A DNA stretch of 64,000 nt, taken from NCBI RefSeq assembly GCF_023715485.1, contig NZ_JAMBOF010000001.1, positions 310,001 to 374,000 on the forward strand. The letters are read 5' to 3'. This DNA is from Mesobacillus subterraneus (GTDB lineage: Bacteria; Bacillota; Bacilli; Bacillales; Cytobacillaceae). The notes beneath the pieces were generated by a model. It saw nothing but the letters and a program-made list of their open reading frames with translations. It was not told the DNA's origin and ran no database searches. Of the stretch, positions 26,043-33,823 are shown one piece after another (position 1 is the stretch's first letter; each line of letters starts with the position of its first letter). The translations under genes and the position numbers were made by a program.

Positions 26043-27235
26043 TTATTTGTCTTACGTGAAAGTATATTGGTTATTAGCTTATTATCTTCATTATCCACAG
26101 GAATTGCATTAAAAAGCTCTTGATGTTTTTGAGTGATTTTTACTAATGCTTCCACAGGAGAATTAAAGGTCGTAGATAGACTTGCGGCCTTTGCATAATT
26201 TATGGCGGCCTGTTCTATTTGCCCAAGTTGTTCTAAACAGCAACCTTTATAGTATAAAGCTTGAAAGCTGCCTACTCCCTTAAGGGTAAGGTGCTGAAGA
26301 TTTTCCTCCCCGAGTTCAAGACACTTGTCAAATGCCTCTAATGCTTCTTTATAGGAATCTTTCACAAGTAGAATTAACCCTTTGTAAAAATGCAGGTCTA
26401 CATAATCAGGGTAGAGGGCGATGGCTCTTTCAATGCCCGGCCAGGCTCCTTCTATACTGCCTGAGCTGATCAATATTGAATATTTCAATCGGTATAAAAG
26501 AGAAGGAGGAGTTTTCATTTGTTTTATGAAACTTAAAATGGAACGGTTTACATAGTCAAAAGCTTCATTAAATTTTTTCAGTCGGTAATATTCACTTGCA
26601 ATATGATACTCCATCCAGGGGCTGTAATCCTTTTGTTTGAGCTCTTCTTCTAGTAATTTGATATTGCGTTCGGATTTCTTTTTTTCATCGTTGACTGAGT
26701 CAAGGTACCCGTAATGATAAATTTTAATAGGGACTGATTTTATGGTTGCACTGGCACTATGTTTAGTAAAAACCTCATTTGCATTAAGCATTTCATGTAT
26801 TTTATTAACAAATTTAAAACCCTTGTTATTTTGGAAAAGACGGGTATGTGCAATATCGAATGTTTTCTTTGGATCAGGGGCGTCACCAAAATAATTAATT
26901 AAATGAACAGAAAGGATAAAGTCATTATATTCGATGACTTCTCTTAATTTGTGTGCATCGGCACTATCAACTCTTTCATCAGCATCCATCCATAAAATCC
27001 AATCCCCCGTAGCACGCTCCAACCCATAATTCCTGGCATCAGAAAAGCTCCCATTCCACGGGAAGATAAAGACCTTAGCACCAAAGGATTTGCAAATTTC
27101 AACCGTTCGGTCTGTAGATCCGGTATCCACGATAATCATTTCATCCACATAATCCTTTACACTTTTCAGGCAGGTACCAATATATTTTTCTTCATCTTTA
27201 ACAATCATGCACAAAGACAGACGACGTTCAGTCAT
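26036..27235 (-). CDS. GT2 glycosyltransferase with C-terminal TPR repeats
   Basis: 399 residues. The N-terminal 220 are a GT-A domain: LSLCMIVKDEEKYIGTCLKS, VDTGSTDRTVEI, SDARNYGLERATGDWILWMD with the DxD-type motif MDADE. Residues about 220-390 contain tetratricopeptide-like helices (YPDYVDLHFYKGLILLVKDS, EALEAFDKCLELGE). This GT2-TPR layout is that of SunS-like protein glycosyltransferases, the TPR part binding the acceptor protein. It is transcribed against its neighbours from a sigma-K-like promoter at 27272-27299, so it may glycosylate the spore-surface proteins. Confidence 0.87.
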   Translation of the reverse strand: MTERRLSLCMIVKDEEKYIGTCLKSVKDYVDEMIIVDTGSTDRTVEICKSFGAKVFIFPWNGSFSDARNYGLERATGDWILWMDADERVDSADAHKLREVIEYNDFILSVHLINYFGDAPDPKKTFDIAHTRLFQNNKGFKFVNKIHEMLNANEVFTKHSASATIKSVPIKIYHYGYLDSVNDEKKKSERNIKLLEEELKQKDYSPWMEYHIASEYYRLKKFNEAFDYVNRSILSFIKQMKTPPSLLYRLKYSILISSGSIEGAWPGIERAIALYPDYVDLHFYKGLILLVKDSYKEALEAFDKCLELGEENLQHLTLKGVGSFQALYYKGCCLEQLGQIEQAAINYAKAASLSTTFNSPVEALVKITQKHQELFNAIPVDNEDNKLITNILSRKTNKN

Positions 27236-27271
27236 GAACTTATTCCTCCTCTTACACTTAGCGTCATTATC

Positions 27272-27299
27272 TATCGTATGTGCCGCACATGTTAAAAGT
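27272..27299 (-). promoter_or_regulatory. Sigma-K promoter of the GT2-TPR gene
   Basis: On the minus strand AC (27299-27298), a 17-nt spacer and CATACGATA (27280-27272). It matches the consensus -10 with correct spacing, about 35 nt before the start. Confidence 0.65.
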
Positions 27300-27380
27300 G
27301 ATTCCCTGGAACGTTCGAGAATGGAGACAAATATAATGACAAATAGGGAACTAATAACTTATTAGTTTAGGAGGATACTG

Positions 27381-28802
27381 TTGAATAAAGAAACGGTTAG
27401 AATCAATTGGATTGGCCCTCAATTTGCAGGGCATAGTCTTGCGATTGTAAATCAAAATATCTGCAGGTATTTAACTGAAAATGAAACGATTGATCTAAGG
27501 AAAGCTTTACCTGAAAAAGAAATGACGCTAGAACAGTATTTCGGAGCTGACAAAAAGCAATTTAAGACTTTCTCAAACCCTGACTTGACCATATCACATC
27601 AATGGCCGCCAAATTGGTTAAAACTACAGAATGGAATTTCGGTTTACATGCAGCCGTGGGAATTTGGAGCGATTCCGAGAGAGTGGTATATTCCCATGAA
27701 ATACTGGGTGGATGAAATCTGGGTTTATAGCTACTACAACAAGGAAAGCTATATCCGTTCTGGAATTCCCGAGAGCAAAATCCATATCATTCCATTGGGT
27801 GTAGACCAAAACATTTTTCATTTCAATGTCGGACCGCTGCAGGTGGATAGAAATACGTTTAACTTTCTTTTTGTTGGTGGCACTATTGGACGCAAAGGAA
27901 TTGATATTCTGCTGCAGGCTTATCTTGCAGAATTTACCGCTGATGACGATGTCTGCCTGTTTATAAAAGATACGGGGACAGAATCTTTTTATAAAGGAAT
28001 CACACTTGAGAAGATGATTCACGAAGCAATGGATGACCCTGCAAATCCGCGGATCGTTTATATGGATAAGCAGCTTACCGAAGCAGAGCTGGCAGGATTA
28101 TATAAGGTGTGTGATTGCCTGGTTCATCCGTACAGAGGAGAAGGGTTTGGTTTACCGATCGCTGAGGCAATGGCGTGTGGTACTCCAGTAATTGTGCCGG
28201 ATAGTGGGTCATGCCTAGATTTTTGTACCGAGGAAACTGCGTTCTTTGTTCCGTCAAAGGAAGTAGATTTAGCAGAGAAAAGGGTAGGAAATCTTGAAAC
28301 AGTTGATTTTCCGTGGTGGCTTTCTATTGAAGTTCCTGATCTACAAAAGGTAATGCGGCTTGCATATGAACAACGCAAATTGGTCAAAGAGATGGGCAAA
28401 AAGGCTAGCCAGCATATTTTATCTAATTTTACTTGGAAAAAAAGTGCCGAACACGTTTTAGATAGGGTGAATCAACTGGCACAAAGGGAACTGTTTACGC
28501 GCACTTTAGATGAAGAAATAACCAAAGTTGAGCTGGAACGAGCGAAACAACTTTACTCAGAAAGCCGGAGTGAGGAGGCTTTAGGGATATTCTTGAATAT
28601 TATAGCGGCCTATCCGTCATCCCTTCCTGCAAGATATAATGCCGCTGTTATTTATCTGGAACAAAATAATTATCTCAAATCATTAGGGCACCTCACATAC
28701 ATTGCTACTAACATGAATGAGCAAAGAGAAGGTTTTAAAGAAAATATCTTTAATATGATGAGGTATTGTTATTTAAAAGAATCGGAATCAAAAACAGAAT
28801 GA
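27381..28802 (+). CDS. GT4 glycosyltransferase with C-terminal TPR-like extension
   Basis: 473 residues. GT-B fold with N-terminal IGPQFAGHSLAIVNQNICRY, central FVGGTIGRKGIDILLQAYL and donor site GEGFGLPIAEAMACGTPVIV. About 90 C-terminal residues add helices of TPR type (ARYNAAVIYLEQNNYLKSLG). The start is TTG 27381 after AGGAGG. It is divergent from the GT2-TPR gene with 145 bp between. The two TPR-bearing transferases probably act on protein acceptors, here plausibly the neighbouring spore-surface proteins. Confidence 0.85.
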   Translation: MNKETVRINWIGPQFAGHSLAIVNQNICRYLTENETIDLRKALPEKEMTLEQYFGADKKQFKTFSNPDLTISHQWPPNWLKLQNGISVYMQPWEFGAIPREWYIPMKYWVDEIWVYSYYNKESYIRSGIPESKIHIIPLGVDQNIFHFNVGPLQVDRNTFNFLFVGGTIGRKGIDILLQAYLAEFTADDDVCLFIKDTGTESFYKGITLEKMIHEAMDDPANPRIVYMDKQLTEAELAGLYKVCDCLVHPYRGEGFGLPIAEAMACGTPVIVPDSGSCLDFCTEETAFFVPSKEVDLAEKRVGNLETVDFPWWLSIEVPDLQKVMRLAYEQRKLVKEMGKKASQHILSNFTWKKSAEHVLDRVNQLAQRELFTRTLDEEITKVELERAKQLYSESRSEEALGIFLNIIAAYPSSLPARYNAAVIYLEQNNYLKSLGHLTYIATNMNEQREGFKENIFNMMRYCYLKESESKTE

Positions 28803-28819
28803 ATAAAGGATGTATTAAG

Positions 28820-28854
28820 TAGCAAAGTGTCCGAAAGATACTTTGCTTTTTTTA
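28820..28854 (+). terminator. Terminator after the GT4-TPR gene
   Basis: AGCAAAGT / ACTTTGCT stem with T7. Confidence 0.8.
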
Positions 28855-28902
28855 TATTGAATTAAAAATCCACGCAGATAATAGGGCTAACACTCAATCA
28901 TA

Positions 28903-28934
28903 CAAGTACTTACCGAATAAACTATATTGATAAA
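28903..28934 (+). promoter_or_regulatory. Candidate sporulation promoter of the 29008 gene
   Basis: AC (28903-28904), 16 nt, then ACTATATTGATAA (28921-28933). It has the same TATATTGATAA core as at 6391 and 25147. It is not a clean sigma-K -10. Confidence 0.35.
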
Positions 28935-29007
28935 GTGTCGAGACTTTTTTTCAGTTCAATCTAATGCACAACGAGTGCAAATATTTAAGAGAAAGGAGAA
29001 ATTAAGG

Positions 29008-30030
29008 ATGTCTTTTCCGAATGTTCCCAATATCACCCCATTAATTTCTGTCACTACAGAACAAACCATACCTTTACTATTAAGTTCAATCGCTTTAGAA
29101 GAATTAGCACTTGCCCACATTATGAATGCAGAGGCAGAAAAGCTTCAAATGGTTTTAGGTACTTTAGATGATACAGGAGTCACATTCTCTCCTCCAGAGA
29201 TTTCAGTAGGCGACCTGCTCGAGGTTAACGCCAGTGTAAGAAATACACTTCGTAATGTGATTAAAAAAGAAATGCTGCTAGAGTTCAAATTTGAAAATGT
29301 TTTAGATTTAATAAGAACAATAGAACCAGGAATCTTAGAACAACGAACTTTTGAGTTTACAGGAAATATTCAGACCACCGTAGTCCCGGCGCGTGCAACG
29401 TTTGCCATAATACAAGCAGTTGGTGCCAGTGGGGGGACTGGTGTATCAGCACCGGGGCTGGGTGCATCTATTCAGGGAGACTTCACTGTAACGCCCGGGG
29501 AAACACTTAGTGTACTGGTAGGGGGACAGGGCATCACAGCTGGCCCTAACTCAGCAGGTGGTGGAGGCGGCAGTTTTGTTTGGCGTACTGCAGGTGCCGC
29601 ATCCATCGAAAATCTCTTAGTTGCTGCAGGTGGTGGAGGCGGAGGCTCTAATAATCCCGGAGTAAATGCTGTTATAACACCTAATGGAACGTCAGGAAAT
29701 CCAGGTGGAGCTGGAGGTGCAGCTGGTAATGGTGGAGCAGCAGGTTTTACAGGTTTTCCAGGTGCTGGAGGAGGCGGGATCTTAACAAGTGGTGCAAATA
29801 CTATTTGGGCAACAGGGGGTCAAGCAATAAGTTTAGGTGGTGCACCTGGTCAAGGCTTTTACAATAATGATGGCGGATTCGGCGGCGGAGGCGGCGGTGG
29901 AAACGGCAGCACTGTTACTGGCGGAGGCGGCGGAGGCGGCGGTTCCCAAAATAATGGAACAAACCAAATCAATAATGCTGGTGCTGGTACTGGAAATGGC
30001 CAGATTTCCATAAGCTTTTTCGGGTTTTAA
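29008..30030 (+). CDS. Putative spore-surface protein: helical N-domain plus long glycine-rich domain
   Basis: 340 residues. N-domain at 1-105 (SFPNVPNITPLISVTTEQ, LLLSSIALEELALAHIMNAE), then from about 115 a glycine-rich domain homologous in layout to that at 17501: FEFTGNIQTTVVPARATFAI, GETLSVLVGGQG, AGGGGGSFVWRTAG, LLVAAGGGGGGSNN, two further Gly8-9 runs, and a closing GNGQISISFFGF. Cysteines are absent, unlike 17501. GAAAGGAG precedes ATG 29008; the longer frame from 28927 has no ribosome site. No signal peptide is seen. Confidence 0.68.
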   Translation: MSFPNVPNITPLISVTTEQTIPLLLSSIALEELALAHIMNAEAEKLQMVLGTLDDTGVTFSPPEISVGDLLEVNASVRNTLRNVIKKEMLLEFKFENVLDLIRTIEPGILEQRTFEFTGNIQTTVVPARATFAIIQAVGASGGTGVSAPGLGASIQGDFTVTPGETLSVLVGGQGITAGPNSAGGGGGSFVWRTAGAASIENLLVAAGGGGGGSNNPGVNAVITPNGTSGNPGGAGGAAGNGGAAGFTGFPGAGGGGILTSGANTIWATGGQAISLGGAPGQGFYNNDGGFGGGGGGGNGSTVTGGGGGGGGSQNNGTNQINNAGAGTGNGQISISFFGF

Positions 30031-30072
30031 CCTGAAAAGACTGTTTGGCAATTTTGAACAGGAGGAAAGTCA

Positions 30073-30225
30073 ATGAATTTAAAACAACTAGTTCATGCGG
30101 TTGAATCTTCTTTGGATCGTGAATTAGCTGAAAATGAAATTAAGTGGATTTCTGACAGCATGGAAGCTGATCCAAAGTTTTCTGAAAGGTTGCTGCAAAG
30201 GTTATCACATCGCAAATCTTTGTGA
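30073..30225 (+). CDS. Small hypothetical protein (50 aa)
   Basis: ATG 30073 is preceded by GGAGGAAAG at optimal distance and lies 43 nt after the glycine-rich gene. It encodes a charged, probably helical peptide (MNLKQLVHAVESSLDREL, ending LLQRLSHRKSL). It is likely co-transcribed with the 29008 gene. I do not recognise the family. The strong ribosome site and the plausible amino acid composition are the only support. Confidence 0.5.
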   Translation: MNLKQLVHAVESSLDRELAENEIKWISDSMEADPKFSERLLQRLSHRKSL

Positions 30226-30539
30226 AAAATGTTGATTTTAAATAATATAGCATAACTATTATCAGCCGTACCTTTCAAACTTGAGCCAGAAACTAATCCT
30301 CACGTTGTTTTAAGATAAAAGGTACATCAAATATCTCATTAATAATTCAGTAATTTCAAACGGTTATTAATATCTAAAAAAACGATGTCAGTTGAAATTC
30401 CACAAACCACTTAGGACATATATAACAGTCGTTTATTAATTTATTGAATACTATGTAAAGAACATTGGCTGATAAGCCCTTTGACAAAAAAAGGGATCAA
30501 ATCCTTTGTTAAAAAACAAATTTGAAAGGAGAAATCTTA
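30226..30539. other. Intergenic stretch, no gene seen
   Basis: About 310 bp, AT-rich. It must hold the promoter of the 30540 gene. The only -10-like word is CATATATAA at 30417-30425, without a matching -35. No hairpin terminator was clear. Confidence 0.4.
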
Positions 30540-30899
30540 ATGTCTTTTCCAAACATACCCAATATTACACCTCTTATTTCGGTAGGTACTGACCAAACGA
30601 TTCCTTTGCTTTTGGCTTCTATTGCGCTAGAGGAAATGGCTCTTGCTCATATTATGAATGCTGAGGCAGAAAAACTGCAATTTGTCCTTGGAACCTTAGA
30701 TACAGATGTAATAGGTCCAGAAGAAGTTACATTAGCAGATTTACTTGATGTCAATGCAAGTGTTCAAAGAACTCTTCGTGACGTAATTAAAAAGGAAATG
30801 CTGCTGCAGTTCAAATTTGAAAACGTCCTTGATCTGATTGCAATCACTCCTCTTCCTGGCACTCTCAACGGCAATGGTGGCGGCAACGGCGGAGGGTAA
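30540..30899 (+). CDS. Putative spore-surface protein: N-domain with short Gly-rich tail
   Basis: 119 residues: almost only the shared N-domain (SFPNIPNITPLISVGTDQ, LLLASIALEEMALAHIMNAE, LRDVIKKEMLLQFKFENVLD) followed by TPLPGTLNGNGGGNGGG and the stop. It is either a minimal family member or a remnant that lost a glycine-rich domain. The ribosome site GAAAGGAGAA directly before ATG 30540 is intact and the frame is clean, so it is likely functional. Confidence 0.68.
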   Translation: MSFPNIPNITPLISVGTDQTIPLLLASIALEEMALAHIMNAEAEKLQFVLGTLDTDVIGPEEVTLADLLDVNASVQRTLRDVIKKEMLLQFKFENVLDLIAITPLPGTLNGNGGGNGGG

Positions 30900-30960
30900 G
30901 GATTTACTGAGAACACGTAAACCGTTTTATGCACAATGAGCTTCTTTAAATATTTCAAAC

Positions 30961-31006
30961 AGCCTTTAGGTTCCCTCGAATTAGGTGAACCGGAGGCTTG
31001 TTTTTA
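30961..31006 (+). terminator. Terminator after the 30540 gene
   Basis: AGCCT..GGTTC / GAACC..AGGCT interrupted stem followed by T5. Confidence 0.7.
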
Positions 31007-31095
31007 TTCCCGAAATTCTATGAGATGAAGAAACTTCACCTTGGAATTCATCTTTTTGGGCTAACAGCAGTTAACAAAGGGCTTGGGCAGATGAC

Positions 31096-31123
31096 ACGTA
31101 AAAGAATACTTATCCATATTTTA
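31096..31123 (+). promoter_or_regulatory. Sigma-K promoter of the 31160 gene
   Basis: AC at 31096-31097, a 17-nt spacer and CATATTTTA at 31115-31123, an exact -10 match, 36 nt before the start codon. Confidence 0.65.
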
Positions 31124-31159
31124 GATTATAAGAAGTTAGTCAAGGAGGAATCAAAAAAG

Positions 31160-31585
31160 ATGAGTATGCCCACCATTCCGCCCGAACCGCATAGACCCGA
31201 CCTGGGTGAGGTGATGATCGATTTATTGGAGTCGATCGCCCTTGAGGAAATTGCGCTTTCACACATAATGAATGCAGAAGCTGAAAAAATACAGGCGTTT
31301 GTAGGTGAATGTCTTGATTTTCCCACCAATCCTTCAAACCATGAGATTGTAAAATTTAATAAGGGAGTTAATCGGCTGCTAGAAACTATAGTAATGAAGG
31401 AATGGCTTTTATTAAAGAAACTGGAGAATGTAATCGACATTTGTGATTTTGGAAATCACTGTCCGAAACCTCCAAAAGTTAAATGCAAATGTACTCATTG
31501 CTGTATAGCATGCCTAGTTTGCGGTGTGCCAAAATGCCAATGCCGCTGTAAACACTCCAAAAATAAAAAACATGATGATTGCTGA
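31160..31585 (+). CDS. Putative spore-surface protein: divergent N-domain with Cys-rich tail
   Basis: 141 residues. The core LLESIALEEIALSHIMNAEA and the second helix LLETIVMKEWLLLKKLENVI align with the N-domain of the other four genes, without the NIPNITP leader. The C-terminal 45 residues are Lys/Cys-rich (KVKCKCTHCCIACLVCGVPK, then CQCRCKHSKNKK), about 11 cysteines, suitable for metal binding or disulfide cross-linking as in coat proteins. AAGGAGG precedes ATG 31160 by 11 nt. It is transcribed from a sigma-K-like promoter and followed after 14 nt by the 31600 gene. Confidence 0.68.
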   Translation: MSMPTIPPEPHRPDLGEVMIDLLESIALEEIALSHIMNAEAEKIQAFVGECLDFPTNPSNHEIVKFNKGVNRLLETIVMKEWLLLKKLENVIDICDFGNHCPKPPKVKCKCTHCCIACLVCGVPKCQCRCKHSKNKKHDDC

Positions 31586-31599
31586 TTTGAGGGATTTCT

Positions 31600-32067
31600 A
31601 TGGATGAGAAAACTCCTGAAGAACTGGCACATGAATTGCTCAGTTCTGCATTTACATTTGAAAAAGCCCTGGTGCACTATGTAAGGTCGTTCTGTACCCT
31701 GATTGAATGCGAGTTGGATTCAGGCAACGAAGAATCAATTGGCAAGACCATTGCCACATTAATAAAACAAATAAATGAACTGCAGTACTTAATTTCCAGG
31801 AAGATCCTTATGCTGTCGGAATATAGTAATGAGTATGAATTCCATTCCTTATATCTGGATTATAAAGAATATGAAAACGGCGTGCTTTTAGAGACTATCG
31901 AGCAAATTTACAGTTTATCCAAAAAATGCTGTCTTTCAGATTTTATAAGGGTGCAATTAAGAGATGATGTGTTAAAGCTGGGTGGAACCTTAAAAGAGCA
32001 GCAAAAAATGGTGCAGTCTTATAAAGTTCATAAAAACGACCTCCAAACCATTTGGCGTGCATTTTAA
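31600..32067 (+). CDS. Hypothetical helical protein co-transcribed with the Cys-rich spore protein
   Basis: 155 residues, predicted mostly helical, no signal or membrane segment. It opens MDEKTPEELAHELLSSAFTF. The stretch LLSSAFTFEKALVHYV echoes the family core LLSSIALEEIALAHIM, so it may be a far-diverged relative; this is suggestive only. It follows the 31160 gene by 14 nt and is probably the second gene of the same sigma-K unit. Function unknown. Confidence 0.6.
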   Translation: MDEKTPEELAHELLSSAFTFEKALVHYVRSFCTLIECELDSGNEESIGKTIATLIKQINELQYLISRKILMLSEYSNEYEFHSLYLDYKEYENGVLLETIEQIYSLSKKCCLSDFIRVQLRDDVLKLGGTLKEQQKMVQSYKVHKNDLQTIWRAF

Positions 32068-32294
32068 TACTTGAGAGCCCGCTGGTTAGATCCTGGTAGG
32101 AAACGTAAATTTTTGTTTTTTTTTGTTTTTCAAATGTGGAAATATACGGCTGATTAGGATAGTGATTGATACGGTCTGAGGATGTACTATCTTTTTTCGT
32201 ATTTAGATAACAAAATAACTATTTTTTAATTTAATTCTAGACGTATTTTCGAATATTCTTTATAGTTAAATTGACAATTGGAGAATTGGAAATG

Positions 32295-32390
32295 TAGGGG
32301 AGCCGGTGGTGCCGGCTGAGAAAGTGTCCATAGATGCTGACCCTTTAACCTGATCTGGTTAGTACCAGCGTAGGGAACATCTTCTGATAG
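32295..32390 (+). ncRNA. TPP riboswitch (THI element)
   Basis: All hallmark segments are present: GGGGAGCC, GCCGGCTGAGA, GACCCTTTAACCTGATCTGG, TTAGTACCAGCGTAGGGAA. Thiamine pyrophosphate binding would fold the downstream terminator and shut off the ThiXYZ-type operon. Confidence 0.97.
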
Positions 32391-32418
32391 ACGTTTATTC
32401 GTTTATTATGGATTTTTT

Positions 32419-32452
32419 CAAGCGCTTGGGATTCCCCTGAGCGCTTTTTTAT
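32419..32452 (+). terminator. Riboswitch-controlled terminator
   Basis: AAGCGCT / AGCGCTT stem with inner GGG/CCC pairs and six T residues, 30 nt after the THI element and 75 nt before the first gene. It is the expected expression platform. Confidence 0.85.
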
Positions 32453-32525
32453 TTTTCAAATACTTTATTACCCAGCCTTCTTTTCCACCTTCATTGTCAA
32501 TCAAATAAGAGAAGAGGGAAAAAAC

Positions 32526-33527
32526 ATGAAGAAATTAGTAATCTTGTTATCTGCATTATTAATGGTTTGGAGCCTTACTGCGTGTTCATCAAGTGAGACA
32601 ACAGCCGAGAAGGAGAGTTCATTGAAGAAGGTTTCAATTGTGCTTGATTGGACCCCGAATACAAATCATACGGGAATCTATGTTGCAAAGGAAAAAGGCT
32701 ATTTCAAGAAGCGTGGTCTGGATGTCAAGATTATACTGCCTGGAGAAGCGGGGGCTGACCAGCTTGTGGCATCGGGAAAGTCGCAGTTCGGGGTAAGTTA
32801 CCAGGAAGGGATTACTCAAGCGAGAATCCAGGGAATACCGATCATATCGCTGGCAGCAGTTATTCAGCACAATACTTCAGGGTTTGCCTCACCAAAAGCC
32901 AAAAACATTATTTCGCCAAAGGGCTTTGAAGGCAAAACCTATGGCGGCTGGGGATCGCCAATTGAAAAAGCTGTAATCACTTCGTTAATGAAACAAGAAG
33001 ATGCTGATGTGGAAAAAGTGAAGATCGTTAATATGGGGGACTCCGATTTTTTTACAGCGGTGAATCGTGATATCGACTATGCGTGGATTTATTATGGATG
33101 GACAGGGATCGAGGCAGAAATTCGAAATGAACCAATCAATATGGTGTATTTAACTGATTACTCAAAGAAGCTTGATTACTACACACCTGTCATCACCACT
33201 AATGAAAAAATGATCAAGAATGACCCGCAAACCGTCAGAGCATTCGTGGCAGCCCTTACAGAGGGATATGAATTTGCGATCGAGCATCCAGGTGATAGTG
33301 CTGAAATCTTAATCAAGGCTGTACCTGATCTGGATGAAGAGCTAGTGAAGAAAAGCCAGGAATGGCTATCTCCCAAGTACAAGGATGATGCTGAGCGCTG
33401 GGGAGAACAAAAGCTGGAGGTTTGGGAGAATTACAGTGAATGGATGTTTGACAATGGCCTTCTAGAGAAGGAATTGGAAGCTGAAAAAGCTTTTACGAAT
33501 GAGTTTTTACCGAAGAGGGGGGACTAA
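32526..33527 (+). CDS. thiY: Thiamine-precursor ABC transporter substrate-binding lipoprotein, ThiY type
   Basis: 333 residues with a signal peptide and lipobox LTACSS, then the NMT1/ThiY-like domain: VSIVLDWTPNTNHTGIYVAK, a characteristic opening of pyrimidine-precursor binding proteins, and YGGWGSPIEKAVITSLMKQE. ThiY proteins bind N-formyl-aminopyrimidine or HMP outside the cell for salvage into the thiamine pyrimidine branch. TPP riboswitch control confirms the pathway. First gene of a five-gene operon. Confidence 0.92.
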   Translation: MKKLVILLSALLMVWSLTACSSSETTAEKESSLKKVSIVLDWTPNTNHTGIYVAKEKGYFKKRGLDVKIILPGEAGADQLVASGKSQFGVSYQEGITQARIQGIPIISLAAVIQHNTSGFASPKAKNIISPKGFEGKTYGGWGSPIEKAVITSLMKQEDADVEKVKIVNMGDSDFFTAVNRDIDYAWIYYGWTGIEAEIRNEPINMVYLTDYSKKLDYYTPVITTNEKMIKNDPQTVRAFVAALTEGYEFAIEHPGDSAEILIKAVPDLDEELVKKSQEWLSPKYKDDAERWGEQKLEVWENYSEWMFDNGLLEKELEAEKAFTNEFLPKRGD

Positions 33528-33529
33528 CA

Positions 33530-33823
33530 ATGGCAAATGCGTTAATTAGTGTACAAATAATACCAAAGGCTTCATCTACCGAGGAAGTCGTTAATTATGT
33601 CGATGAAGCAATCAATATAATTGATCAGTCCGGCGTGAATTACGAAGTTCATCCTCTTGAAACGACAATGGAAGGGGATTTGGAACATCTGCTAGCTGTG
33701 ATTGCAGAGATGAACAAGAAAATGATTGAAGTTGGGTCTCCAAATGTAATCTCCCAGGTGAAAATCTTGTATCAGCCTGATGGAATTACAATGGGTCAAC
33801 TGACGGAGAAATACCAGTCATGA
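33530..33823 (+). CDS. MTH1187/YkoF-like thiamine-binding protein (DUF77)
   Basis: 97 residues of the UPF0045/MTH1187 family: ANALISVQIIPKASSTEEVV, then VHPLETTMEGDLEHLLAVIA, the ligand-binding region. Related YkoF binds thiamine or HMP. It starts 3 nt after the thiY stop and overlaps the permease start by 4 nt. It is cytoplasmic, perhaps sensing or delivering the imported pyrimidine. The placement inside a ThiXYZ operon fits this role. Confidence 0.88.
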   Translation: MANALISVQIIPKASSTEEVVNYVDEAINIIDQSGVNYEVHPLETTMEGDLEHLLAVIAEMNKKMIEVGSPNVISQVKILYQPDGITMGQLTEKYQS

